Below are positions 1 through 6,787 of a DNA stretch of 14,704 nucleotides, one piece after another. The DNA is from Lachnospiraceae bacterium (GTDB lineage: Bacteria > Bacillota_A > Clostridia > Lachnospirales > Lachnospiraceae), in NCBI GenBank assembly GCA_009774655.1, contig VSOD01000059.1:1-14704 (forward strand). The letters are read 5' to 3'. The notes under the pieces were generated by a model. That model made no database searches, was not told the DNA's origin, and worked only from the letters and a program-made list of their open reading frames with translations. A program made the position numbers and the translations under genes. How positions within the stretch are numbered: position 1 is the first letter of the stretch; every line of letters starts with the position of its first letter.

Positions 1-374
1 CACTGGATTCGCTGGCTTATCAGGTCAATGACGTGCTGGCGGCGATGGAGGCGGATTCTTCCATCAAGCTGTCGGCGCTTAAGGTGGACGGCGGCGCCAG
101 CGCCAATAATTTCCTGATGCAGCAGCAGGCGAACATCAGCGGAGCGCCGGTGAACCGCCCGAAATGTGTGGAGACTACGGCCATGGGAGCGGCTTATCTG
201 GCCGGGCTGGCAGTGGGCTACTGGGCGGGTAAGGAAGATGTGGTGAAGAACTGGGCCATCGACAGGGAGTTCGTGCCGGAGATTCCGGAAGAAGAGCGGC
301 AGGCCATGGTGAAGGGCTGGAGCAGGGCCGTCAAGTGTGCCTATGGCTGGGAGAAAAACGACCTGCTTTCCTGA
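1..374 (+). CDS. glpK: Glycerol kinase, 3' part only
   Basis: This is the C-terminal end of glycerol kinase, which phosphorylates glycerol to glycerol-3-phosphate in the cytoplasm using ATP. The reading frame is open from base 3 to the TGA at 372-374, so the gene begins upstream of the window. The conserved FGGY-kinase C-terminal block is clear: an LAYQ-VNDVL-AME segment, then LKVDGGASANNFLMQ with the DGG nucleotide-binding turn, then ETTAMGAAYLAGLAVG. The tail with AIDREFVPEIPEEER matches the end of GlpK. It is followed after 42 bases by a glycerol-3-phosphate dehydrogenase-like gene on the same strand, which supports the assignment and an operon. Only about 123 residues of a roughly 500-residue enzyme are visible, so catalytic residues of the N-terminal half cannot be checked. 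Confidence 0.95.
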   Translation, partial: LDSLAYQVNDVLAAMEADSSIKLSALKVDGGASANNFLMQQQANISGAPVNRPKCVETTAMGAAYLAGLAVGYWAGKEDVVKNWAIDREFVPEIPEEERQAMVKGWSRAVKCAYGWEKNDLLS

Positions 375-416
375 CATGGCAGGTGAATAATAAGACAGAT
401 TGGAGCTAAGAGAGAT

Positions 417-1853
417 ATGTATGACGTAATCATTATCGGCGCCGGTGTGTCCGGCTGTGCCGCGGCGCGGGAGCTTTCCAGATATAAGGTACGGGTATGC
501 GTGCTTGAAAAGGCGGAAGACGTATGCTGCGGTACGTCGAAGGCAAACAGTGCAATCGCACATGCCGGTTACGACGCCCCCACGGGTTCCCTGATGGCGA
601 AATTGAACGTGCAGGGCAATCAGATGATGGAACAGCTGTCAAAGGAACTGGATTTCGAATTCCAAAGGATCGGCTCGCTGGTTATCTGCCGGGATGCGGA
701 AGATCTGCCGAACCTGCAGGCGCTCTATGACAGAGGCGCAGCCAATGGTGTAACGGGACTGCGCATAGTGGAAAAAGAAGAGCTGCGGCAGATGGAACCG
801 AATATTTCGGACGATGCGGTGGCGGCCTTGTATGCTCCCACGGCGGGGATCGTCTGTCCTTTTGGTATGAATATCGCGTTTGCGGAGAATGCGGCGGTCA
901 ACGGGGTGGAGTTTCGGTTTGACACCGAAGTACAGAGTGTTAAGAAAACGGAAAAAGGCTGGCTGATCGAGACGAATCAGGGGCAGTTCGAGGCGAAGTG
1001 CGTAGTCAATGCGGCCGGTGTCTATGCGGATGTGATCCACAATATGGTCAGCGAACAGAAGATCAGGATCACGCCGCGCAGAGGGGATTACTGCCTGTTG
1101 GACAAATCGGCGGGCGGCCATGTGGCGAGAGTGATCTTTGCCCTGCCGGGCAAGTACGGCAAAGGCATTCTGGTGACGCCGACGGTGCACGGGAATCTGC
1201 TGGTGGGACCGACTGCCGTGGATACAGAGAACAAAGAGGGAAGCAACACCACCAGAGAAGGGCTGGATCAGGTGATCGAGAAAGCCGGCGAGAACGTAAA
1301 GAATCTGCCCATGCGGTCCGTGATCACTTCTTTTGCCGGGCTGCGTGCCCATGAGGAGAATCACGAATTTATCATCGGGGAAGTGGAAGGAGCGGCCGGA
1401 TTCGTGGACTGTGCCGGCATAGAATCGCCGGGGCTGACGGCCAGTCCGGCGATCGGCGTGATGGTGGCCGGCATTGTGCGGGAAATCCTGCAGCCGGAAG
1501 AAAACCCGTCATTTGACGGAACAAGAAAAGGAATCCTGAAACCGCAGGAACTGCCTGTGGAGGAGCGCAGGCAGCTGATCAGAGACAATCCGGCCTATGG
1601 CAATATCATCTGCCGCTGTGAGATGGTGACGGAGGGGGAGATCATAGATGCCGTCACAAGACCGCTGGGGGCGAAGTCCCTGGACGGCGTGAAGCGCAGG
1701 ACGAGAGCCGGGATGGGACGCTGTCAGGCAGGGTTCTGTTCCCCGAGAGTGATGGAGATTCTGGCGAGAGAGTGCGGGAAGGATATCAGTGACATTACGA
1801 AGGCGGGCGGTGGATCCAGGATTGTGGTTGGGGTAAATAAGGATTCGCTGTAG
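417..1853 (+). CDS. GlpA-like FAD glycerol-3-phosphate dehydrogenase with C-terminal [2Fe-2S] domain
   Basis: This 478-residue flavoprotein probably oxidises glycerol-3-phosphate to dihydroxyacetone phosphate, the step after glycerol kinase. The N-terminus has a dinucleotide-binding GAGVSGCAAA motif (about residues 8-17) followed by the DAO-fold body, including TSKANSAIAHAG near residue 40 and the late IESPGLTASPAIG block that closes the FAD site. The C-terminal part is a BFD-like [2Fe-2S] domain with Cys399-x-Cys401 and Cys436-x4-Cys441 (CRCE, then RCQAGFC). The family is the short GlpA/YgaF-type 'NAD(P)/FAD-dependent oxidoreductase' of Clostridia, so 2-hydroxyglutarate-type oxidase activity is an alternative, but glpK just upstream favours glycerol-3-phosphate. 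The ATG at 417 follows a GGAG at 402-405. It lies 61 bases before the next flavoprotein gene, which likely works with it. Confidence 0.9.
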   Translation: MYDVIIIGAGVSGCAAARELSRYKVRVCVLEKAEDVCCGTSKANSAIAHAGYDAPTGSLMAKLNVQGNQMMEQLSKELDFEFQRIGSLVICRDAEDLPNLQALYDRGAANGVTGLRIVEKEELRQMEPNISDDAVAALYAPTAGIVCPFGMNIAFAENAAVNGVEFRFDTEVQSVKKTEKGWLIETNQGQFEAKCVVNAAGVYADVIHNMVSEQKIRITPRRGDYCLLDKSAGGHVARVIFALPGKYGKGILVTPTVHGNLLVGPTAVDTENKEGSNTTREGLDQVIEKAGENVKNLPMRSVITSFAGLRAHEENHEFIIGEVEGAAGFVDCAGIESPGLTASPAIGVMVAGIVREILQPEENPSFDGTRKGILKPQELPVEERRQLIRDNPAYGNIICRCEMVTEGEIIDAVTRPLGAKSLDGVKRRTRAGMGRCQAGFCSPRVMEILARECGKDISDITKAGGGSRIVVGVNKDSL

Positions 1854-1914
1854 GTTTCTTTGTTGTTCACAGGAGATTGTCACAAAATGAAGATAGAAAA
1901 CGAGGAAATAGCAC

Positions 1915-3300
1915 GTGAAAACATATGATATTGTAATTATCGGCGGCGGCCCGGCGGGGTTGTCGGCGGCGGTCTCCGCGAGGAAAAGCGGAATAGAGAG
2001 CATATTGATCCTGGAGCGGGATAAGGAGCTGGGCGGTATCTTGAATCAGTGTATCCATAACGGATTCGGCCTGCATACGTTTAAGGAGGAATTGACGGGA
2101 CCGGAGTATGCGGGCAGGTTTATCGAGCAGGTGGAAGAGCTGCAGATTGAATACAGGCTGCATACCATGGTGATGGATATCAGTCGGGATAAGGTAGTCA
2201 CGGCGATGAACAGCACGGACGGGCTGTTTGAGATCAAGGCCGGGGCGGTCATTCTGGCGATGGGCTGCAGGGAGCGTTCGAGAGGGGCGCTGAATATTCC
2301 GGGCTATCGTCCGGCGGGTATTTTTTCCGCGGGGACGGCCCAGAGGCTGGTCAATATGGAAGGCTTTCTGCCGGGGCGTAAGGTGGTTATTTTAGGATCC
2401 GGTGATATCGGCCTGATCATGGCCAGACGTATGACGCTGGAAGGAGCGCAGGTGCAGGTGGTGGCGGAATTGATGCCCTATTCCGGCGGTTTGAAACGGA
2501 ACATCGTGCAGTGTCTGGATGACTACGGAATTCCGTTGAAATTAAGTCACACGGTGGTGGAGATACGCGGCAGAGAACGGGTGGAAGGTGTCACGCTGGC
2601 ACAGGTGGATGAGAAGAACAGACCGATTCCGGGAACGGAAGAAGACTATGTGTGTGATACGCTGCTGCTGTCGGTAGGTCTGATTCCGGAGAATGAGCTG
2701 TCAAGCGGGATGGGCGTGGAGCTCAGCAGAGTCACATCCGGTCCGGTGGTCAACGAGAGTCTGGAGACGAACATAGAGGGTGTGTTTGCCTGCGGAAATG
2801 TGCTGCATGTGCATGATCTGGTGGATTTTGTCTCGGAGGAGGCTGCCGCGGCCGGCAGGAATGCCGCCCGCTACGTACAGGAAGCAGGAAAGCGGGCAAA
2901 GCTGCAGGCAGCTGCCGATGAAGCTGATGAAGCAAAAGAACGGTCCGGAGAGCAGGCGGACGTAGAAGAAGATACGCGAAGCGGTGCAAAACAGGGTGCA
3001 GATGAGGCGGCACAGGGCAGACGCCAGGCGGTGGAGATCCGTGCAGTAGACGGTGTGCGCTACACGGTGCCGTCCAGAATTCATGTAGAGCGTATGGAGG
3101 ACATTCAGACTGTGCGTTTCAGAGTCGGCAGAGTGTATAAGAATTGTTTTGTGAGTGTGTATCTGGATGAGGAACGGGTCCTGCACAGGAAGCGTCCGGT
3201 CATGGCGCCGGGGGAGATGGAGGATGTGAAGCTCAGGAAAGAAGAGCTGTTAAAGCATCCGGATCTTAAGACGATCACTGTGAAGCTGGAGGAGATATAA
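1915..3300 (+). CDS. FAD/NAD(P)-dependent oxidoreductase partner of the GlpA-like enzyme
   Basis: This 461-residue protein has the two-dinucleotide-fold plan of a pyridine nucleotide-disulphide oxidoreductase: an FAD motif GGGPAGLSAA at residues 10-19, an NAD motif GSGDIGLIMARR near 162-173 and the late FACGNVLHVHDLVD FAD block near 288-301. There is no redox CxxC, so it is not a thioredoxin reductase. It probably passes electrons between the GlpA-like protein and NAD(H) or another acceptor; this is inferred from the operon. After about residue 320 a highly charged, Ala/Glu/Lys-rich linker of about 45 residues (positions 2881-3025) leads to a separate C-terminal domain of about 85 residues of unknown role. 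The start is GTG at 1915 behind GAGGAAAT; the motif begins right after it, so a later start is unlikely. The stop is 5 bases before the next gene. Confidence 0.9.
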   Translation: MKTYDIVIIGGGPAGLSAAVSARKSGIESILILERDKELGGILNQCIHNGFGLHTFKEELTGPEYAGRFIEQVEELQIEYRLHTMVMDISRDKVVTAMNSTDGLFEIKAGAVILAMGCRERSRGALNIPGYRPAGIFSAGTAQRLVNMEGFLPGRKVVILGSGDIGLIMARRMTLEGAQVQVVAELMPYSGGLKRNIVQCLDDYGIPLKLSHTVVEIRGRERVEGVTLAQVDEKNRPIPGTEEDYVCDTLLLSVGLIPENELSSGMGVELSRVTSGPVVNESLETNIEGVFACGNVLHVHDLVDFVSEEAAAAGRNAARYVQEAGKRAKLQAAADEADEAKERSGEQADVEEDTRSGAKQGADEAAQGRRQAVEIRAVDGVRYTVPSRIHVERMEDIQTVRFRVGRVYKNCFVSVYLDEERVLHRKRPVMAPGEMEDVKLRKEELLKHPDLKTITVKLEEI

Positions 3301-3305
3301 CGACT

Positions 3306-3662
3306 ATGGAAAAAAGAGAATTGATCTGTATCGGCTGTCCCATGGGCTGTCCGGTGACGGTGGAGATGGATGAGGATAAGATCGTGAGTGTGACCGGCAA
3401 TACCTGTCCGCGTGGAGAAGCCTATGCCAGAAAAGAGGTCACCAACCCGACCCGGATCGTCACTTCCACGGTGAAGGTGGAGGGCGGCTTCGTGGAGATG
3501 ATCTCTGTGAAGACAAAAGAGGACATACCAAAAGAGAAGATTTTTGACTGTGTCAAGGCATTGAAAGGCGTTACCGTGAAAGCGCCGGTGCATATCGGGG
3601 ATGTGATCCTGGCGGATGTGGCCGGAACCGGTGTGGATGTGGTGGCGACGAGGAATGCATAA
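3306..3662 (+). CDS. DUF1667 small four-cysteine protein
   Basis: This 118-residue protein belongs to the DUF1667 family, which commonly sits beside GlpA-like and FAD oxidoreductase genes in Clostridia and Thermotogae. The N-terminus shows Cys8-x2-Cys11-x3-Cys15 and, after 18 residues, Cys34 in GNTCPRGEAY. This spacing resembles the [4Fe-4S] site at the start of molybdopterin oxidoreductases, so it may bind an iron-sulphur cluster and carry electrons for the two flavoproteins; that role is inferred. No membrane segment or signal peptide is visible, so it should be cytoplasmic. The ATG at 3306 follows GGAGGAG, which lies inside the last codons of the upstream gene, so translation is probably coupled. 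It is the last gene of the operon, followed by a hairpin at 3679-3703. Confidence 0.88.
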   Translation: MEKRELICIGCPMGCPVTVEMDEDKIVSVTGNTCPRGEAYARKEVTNPTRIVTSTVKVEGGFVEMISVKTKEDIPKEKIFDCVKALKGVTVKAPVHIGDVILADVAGTGVDVVATRNA

Positions 3663-3678
3663 CGACCGGTACTAAGAT

Positions 3679-3703
3679 GAGCCTGCTGGATTCCGGCAGG
3701 CTC
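3679..3703 (+). terminator. Hairpin at the end of the glp-type operon
   Basis: GAGCCTGCTGG and CCGGCAGGCTC form an 11-bp stem with one G-T wobble and a 3-base loop, 16 bases after the DUF1667 stop codon. The bases that follow (AACTGTTGTCC) are not a strong T-tract, so termination may be partial or factor-assisted. The position between an operon end and a new promoter supports the call. Confidence 0.6.
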
Positions 3704-3738
3704 AACTGTTGTCCGGATTCGGGAGAAAAACAGGATCC

Positions 3739-3770
3739 TTGAGACTTTTTTGAGATATATCGTTCATAAT
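3739..3770 (+). promoter_or_regulatory. Promoter with TTGAGA direct repeat upstream of the two-component remnant
   Basis: TTGAGA occurs at 3739-3744 and again at 3750-3755 (11-bp period, one helical turn). It is followed after 9 bases by CATAAT at 3765-3770 as the likely -10 box. The repeats occupy the -35 zone, as expected for a promoter activated by an OmpR-family regulator dimer on tandem sites. The same layout, with the same spacings, precedes the ABC exporter at 6756-6787. The binding protein is not known. Confidence 0.7.
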
Positions 3771-3810
3771 AGAATACAGTGTGTGCAGAAAAGACAGGAG
3801 GGAACAGCGG

Positions 3811-3999
3811 ATGAGACAGAAACTGCTGATCGTAGATGACGAGCCGGGGATCTATGAGGCGGTCTGGGGGCTGGAGGGAGACGGCAGCAGCGATGTGGTG
3901 ATGGAACATATCCGGAAGATCCGGGCGAAACTTGGTTTGCATACGCTGCACGGCTATATTGAGACAGTCTGGGGGTGCGGGTACAAATGGAACGGTTAA
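3811..3999 (+). pseudogene. Internally deleted OmpR-family response regulator
   Basis: The 62-codon frame joins the first 13 residues of a receiver domain (MRQKLLIVDDEPG, with the acidic pair Asp9-Asp10) directly to the second half of an OmpR-type winged helix (IYEAVWG, then VVMEHIRKIRAKL recognition helix, then YIETVWGCGYKWNG wing). Full-length family members have about 225-235 residues, so roughly 165 residues are missing, including the phosphoacceptor Asp, the rest of the receiver and the first helix of the DNA-binding domain. The deletion is in frame. The ATG at 3811 has a good AGGAGGG 8 bases upstream; an earlier GTG at 3781 has no such site. The 3' end overlaps the kinase start at 3987, as in an intact pair. 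A free recognition helix-wing fragment is unlikely to fold, so I treat this as a broken gene. Confidence 0.85.
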
Positions 4000-4886
4000 G
4001 AAATATGGGACTGCGGCGGTCTTTTTTCCTGTTGTCGGCAGGCTGTCTGGCAGCGGCATTGCTGTTGACAGCAGCGATCTATTCTGTATGTGACAGAATC
4101 GGCAGGGGGATCCCACGAGGGGGTATAGCAATAGCTTATGACGGTGTGGTGACGGAGTTGGAGGAACCGTCACCGGAGCAGCTGCATGTTCTCAGGATAC
4201 TGGGGTGGGTGCAGACCCTGACGGTGCTGCTGTTTCCGGTAAGCGGGCTGGGAATAGCCGGGGTACTTTTTTACCGCTGGAAACTGAAAGAGCCGATCCG
4301 AATACTAAAAGAAGGAACGGAGCGGATCCGGATGCAGGATCTGGACTTCTCGATTCCGGTGGTTTCGGCGGATGAGCTGGGCGGAATCTGTGCGGCTTTT
4401 GAGATCATGCGGTTAGAGCAGATGCCGGTCCGCAGGAAAGCCGTGGACGGCGCGTTATTGCGGCAGGAACTGGAGGAGACGGCAGAGCTGCTTGCGGCGT
4501 CGCGCAGGCCGTCTGTCCGGGTATCTGTCGAAGAACAGTGTGTGGACAGGGTATATATAGATCACGGCATTTTCCTCACTGTGGCGGAGAATCTGATCGG
4601 GAATGCGGTACGATTTGCACGGCAGGAGGTGTTTGTCTGTCTACGGCAGGAAGGCGGCTGTCTAATACTTTCCGTCGGGGACGACGGCCCGGGATATCCG
4701 GCAGCGCTTCTAAGAGACGGCCCGAAACCGTTCGGGAAGGCTTCGGAGGATGCGGCGCATTTTGGTATGGGGCTGTACAGCAGCCAGGTGCTTTGCGGGA
4801 AGCATGGCGGAGAACTGCGGCTGGAAAACAGGGCAAAAGAAGAGGGCGGCGGTGCGCGGATAATGGCGGTGTTTGGTGAGAAATAA
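3987..4886 (+). pseudogene. Histidine kinase with its H-box (DHp) region deleted
   Basis: This frame encodes 299 residues of a membrane sensor kinase. TM1 is at about 12-34 and TM2 at about 72-97, with a short outside loop, so it probably senses within the membrane or through a partner. A HAMP segment follows at about 100-141 (EPIRILKEGTERIRMQDLDF, then ADELGGICAAFEIMR). Next there should be the dimerisation helices with the AFAHDLRTPL-type phosphoacceptor His; instead the chain jumps to LEQMPVRRKAV and the ATPase domain: N-box ENLIGNA at 201-207, DDGPG at 232-236, HFGMGL at 258-263. About 70-75 residues seem to be missing, in frame. Without the His it cannot autophosphorylate in the usual way. 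The ATG at 3987 overlaps the regulator's end; ATG 4005 is an alternative start. It could still be expressed as an ATP-binding membrane protein. Confidence 0.8.
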
Positions 4887-4903
4887 GGACCGTTATTTTT
4901 TTC
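4881..4903 (+). terminator. Weak AT-rich terminator after the kinase
   Basis: AAATAA (overlapping the kinase stop codon) and TTATTT form a 6-bp stem around GGACCG, followed by a run of T. The stem is short and AT-rich, so termination would be weak. It separates the kinase from the candidate ECF promoter at 4913. Confidence 0.3.
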
Positions 4904-4912
4904 TATAAAAAA

Positions 4913-4940
4913 TGAACCACCTGTAAAGTCATGACGAATA
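4913..4940 (+). promoter_or_regulatory. Candidate ECF-type promoter for the sigma factor operon
   Basis: TGAACC at 4913-4918 is separated by 16 bases from CGAATA at 4935-4940, close to the TGAAC-N16/17-CGT pattern of many ECF sigma promoters. It lies 30 bases upstream of an ECF sigma start codon. ECF genes often recognise their own promoter, so autoregulation is likely. The -10 part fits less well than the -35 part. Confidence 0.5.
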
Positions 4941-4969
4941 TAGAGTGAACAGGCAGAGGAGGTGAGGTA

Positions 4970-5494
4970 TTGACTGCGAAAGAGATAGAAAGATGTATTG
5001 ATGAGTTCGGTACAGATATATATAGATTTTGCCTGAAGCTGTGTGTGGACAAATCGGATGCCGAGGACTTATATCAACAGACGTTCCTGAAAGCGCTGGA
5101 AACGGAGTGGACGCTTGACTGGGAGAAAAATCCGAAAGCGCTGTTCTTCTCCCTGGCGCACAATCTCTGGAAAAGCGACAGGAGAAAACAGGCCAGACGC
5201 AGTCAGATCGCGCCCTGTGACAATCTCGATGATGACGCGGAGATTGTGTTGCGTTCCGGAGAGAATATCGAAGAGCGGTATTTTCAAAAGGAGCTGATCG
5301 AAAAAGTACGTCAGATCATACAGACGCTTCCGGAAAAGTTTCAGGTACCTTTGCTGTTATATTATCTTTCCGACTGTTCCATCGAGCAGATAGCGACTGT
5401 CATAAAAAAGCCGCCTGGTACTGTGAAAAGTCGGTTGTTCAAGGGAAGAAACATGATCAAGAAAAGATTGGAGGACGCTGGTTATGAGAGATGA
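4970..5494 (+). CDS. ECF-type RNA polymerase sigma factor
   Basis: This 174-residue protein has the two-domain plan of an ECF sigma-70 factor. Region 2 is at about residues 10-80 (DIYRFCLKLCVDKSDAEDLY, then QTFLKALE, then LAHNLWKSDRRKQ). Region 4 is at about 117-168 (LPEKFQVPLLLYYLSDCSIE, then IATVIKKPPGTVKSRLFKGR as the -35-binding helix-turn-helix). It directs RNA polymerase to a stress-responsive set of promoters. The start is TTG at 4970, preceded by a near-perfect AGGAGGTG at 4957-4964; a TTG start may keep its level low. The end overlaps the next gene by 11 bases, so the sigma factor and the membrane protein downstream are probably made in fixed proportion. The inducing signal cannot be read from the sequence. 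Confidence 0.93.
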   Translation: MTAKEIERCIDEFGTDIYRFCLKLCVDKSDAEDLYQQTFLKALETEWTLDWEKNPKALFFSLAHNLWKSDRRKQARRSQIAPCDNLDDDAEIVLRSGENIEERYFQKELIEKVRQIIQTLPEKFQVPLLLYYLSDCSIEQIATVIKKPPGTVKSRLFKGRNMIKKRLEDAGYER

Positions 5495-5861
5495 CCGCAT
5501 TGACACGGAAATAGAAGAGATCATCCGGGCTTCTATGAAAATGACCGATGTACCAACCCCGGAACTGAATGATAAGCTCAAAGCGGCCCTGTATCAACAG
5601 GAAGCCGTCCTGCAAAAGCGGCCTGCCGCACATACCCTGTCGCTCTGGTATATGCCCATGCTTTTAAATCTGGTAACTTTTGTGCTGCTGGCCGTTTTGG
5701 CTCTTACGGTGATCGAGAATGCTTACCTGTCTTACTTTGCCGCCGGGATCTGCTTCTATATTGCCCTGGCGGGCATATTGATCACCATAGTAGGGGTAAA
5801 AAGAACAAACATAAAAGAGGACATCACGATCCGTATTGAGAAAAGAGGTGTATTGGCATGA
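5484..5861 (+). CDS. Putative membrane anti-sigma factor
   Basis: The 125-residue product has an acidic N-terminal cytoplasmic part of about 50 residues (IDTEIEEIIRASMK, then VPTPELNDKLKAALYQQEA), two membrane segments at about 53-76 and 82-107, and a short basic tail. The position directly behind an ECF sigma gene, with start and stop overlapping by 11 bases, is the usual place of an anti-sigma factor. The N-terminal pattern ending in ELNxKLKAxLYxQE recurs in membrane proteins paired with clostridial ECF factors, as far as I recall. No zinc-type HxxxCxxC anti-sigma motif is present, so the role as sigma inhibitor is inferred from position and topology. GGAGG at 5470-5474 serves as the ribosome binding site. 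The stop overlaps the next start (ATGA at 5858). Confidence 0.65.
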   Translation: MRDDRIDTEIEEIIRASMKMTDVPTPELNDKLKAALYQQEAVLQKRPAAHTLSLWYMPMLLNLVTFVLLAVLALTVIENAYLSYFAAGICFYIALAGILITIVGVKRTNIKEDITIRIEKRGVLA

Positions 5862-6748
5862 ACAATACGAAAAACAAAAAATTTCCGCTTTATATTGGTA
5901 TAGGTATCATCCTGCTGCTGCTTTTACTGCGGTTTTGCCTGTTCTATTTAAGAAGCGATGGTTTCAGCGGCCTTTCCATGCTGCTGCCCGTCCTGCTGCT
6001 GTGTTTTATCGCCTCCGCATTGTGTACTTCCGGTTTTTTTGCGGCGTGGGTGTATCAGGACTGCGAGAAGCGGGGCGAGGACCCGATCCTGTGGGCGCTT
6101 GTGGTTTTTATTGCCACGCCGTTTATCGGCCTGCTGCTTTATTTTCTGCGCCGTTCGGAGATAAAAGAGACCTGCCCGGCCTGTGGACATAAGATTTCAT
6201 TGCGGGCAAACTACTGTGAAGAATGCGGAACACCAGTCAAAAAGGAGGATAACAACGTTATGGTAAAACAGGGAACACATCATTTGCACTTTATGATTGC
6301 CGGTATTATGAGCCTGGTGCTCATGCTGACCTGCCTGACAGGATTTATCGTCTGCGCGGTCACCGGAAAGGGGATCAACAGAGAGATCGCTTCCAACGAG
6401 CGGATCTGGAATGCGGGAGTGATCAGCATGAATTATAACGCCTGTACGGATGGCGTTTGGAAACTGGATTTCAGAAGTGCCAGCGACGGATTCGTGAAAG
6501 AACAGAGCATGACCATCGAGGATGCAGACAGCCAGCTGCTTTATGCGGATATTTCCTGCGGCACGGTGCCGGAGGGGGCCACACTTGTCCTGTGGCTGGT
6601 ACAGGGTGATGTGGCGCAGTCCGTTGATGTTACAGATCTTTCCGAGCCGTTATCCTGGCCGCTGCAGGAATTTGAGAACGGAAAGATTTATGTCAGGCTA
6701 CAGATCAACGGCGTAGAAGATACGGTCTCGGAGATCTGCATCAAATAA
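5858..6748 (+). CDS. Multi-pass membrane protein with cytoplasmic zinc ribbon
   Basis: This 296-residue protein has three N-terminal membrane segments (about 10-32, 40-66 and 76-98), a zinc ribbon with Cys106-x2-Cys109 and Cys120-x2-Cys123 (CPACGH, YCEECG), a fourth membrane segment at about 146-170, and a C-terminal domain of about 125 residues. The last domain, behind a fourth crossing, is probably outside the cell; it looks beta-rich (WKLDFRSASDGFV, then GATLVLWLVQGDV) and ends without an anchor. The segment YQDCEKRGEDPILW before TM3 is a motif seen in many Firmicutes membrane proteins. Start and stop overlap with the putative anti-sigma gene (ATGA), so the three genes form one tightly coupled unit. 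It may sense the signal or be the effector of the sigma system; I do not recognise a named family. Confidence 0.8.
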   Translation: MNNTKNKKFPLYIGIGIILLLLLLRFCLFYLRSDGFSGLSMLLPVLLLCFIASALCTSGFFAAWVYQDCEKRGEDPILWALVVFIATPFIGLLLYFLRRSEIKETCPACGHKISLRANYCEECGTPVKKEDNNVMVKQGTHHLHFMIAGIMSLVLMLTCLTGFIVCAVTGKGINREIASNERIWNAGVISMNYNACTDGVWKLDFRSASDGFVKEQSMTIEDADSQLLYADISCGTVPEGATLVLWLVQGDVAQSVDVTDLSEPLSWPLQEFENGKIYVRLQINGVEDTVSEICIK

Positions 6749-6755
6749 CAGAATT

Positions 6756-6787
6756 TTGAGATTTTTTTGAGAATTGGCATTTACACT
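6756..6787 (+). promoter_or_regulatory. Promoter with TTGAGA direct repeat upstream of the ABC exporter
   Basis: TTGAGA at 6756-6761 and at 6767-6772 (11-bp period, T-rich 5-base spacer) is followed after 9 bases by TACACT at 6782-6787 as the -10 box. The repeat sequence and both spacings are identical to those at 3739-3770. The start of transcription would fall near 6794. Confidence 0.72.

Noticed and set aside
639..1364. Long minus-strand open frame of 241 codons opposite the GlpA-like gene
   Set aside because: It lies wholly antisense to a gene with clear FAD and iron-sulphur motifs, has no good ribosome binding site and its sequence resembles no family; it is a by-product of GC-rich codon use.
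3781..3810. Ten extra N-terminal residues on the regulator remnant from GTG 3781
   Set aside because: This GTG would fall at or next to the predicted transcription start and lacks a ribosome binding site; ATG 3811 has AGGAGGG 8 bases upstream and begins with the standard receiver sequence.
3571..4173. Minus-strand open frame of 200 codons across the DUF1667 end and the two-component genes
   Set aside because: Pro/His/Ser-rich composition typical of antisense frames; it runs over a terminator and a promoter on the other strand.
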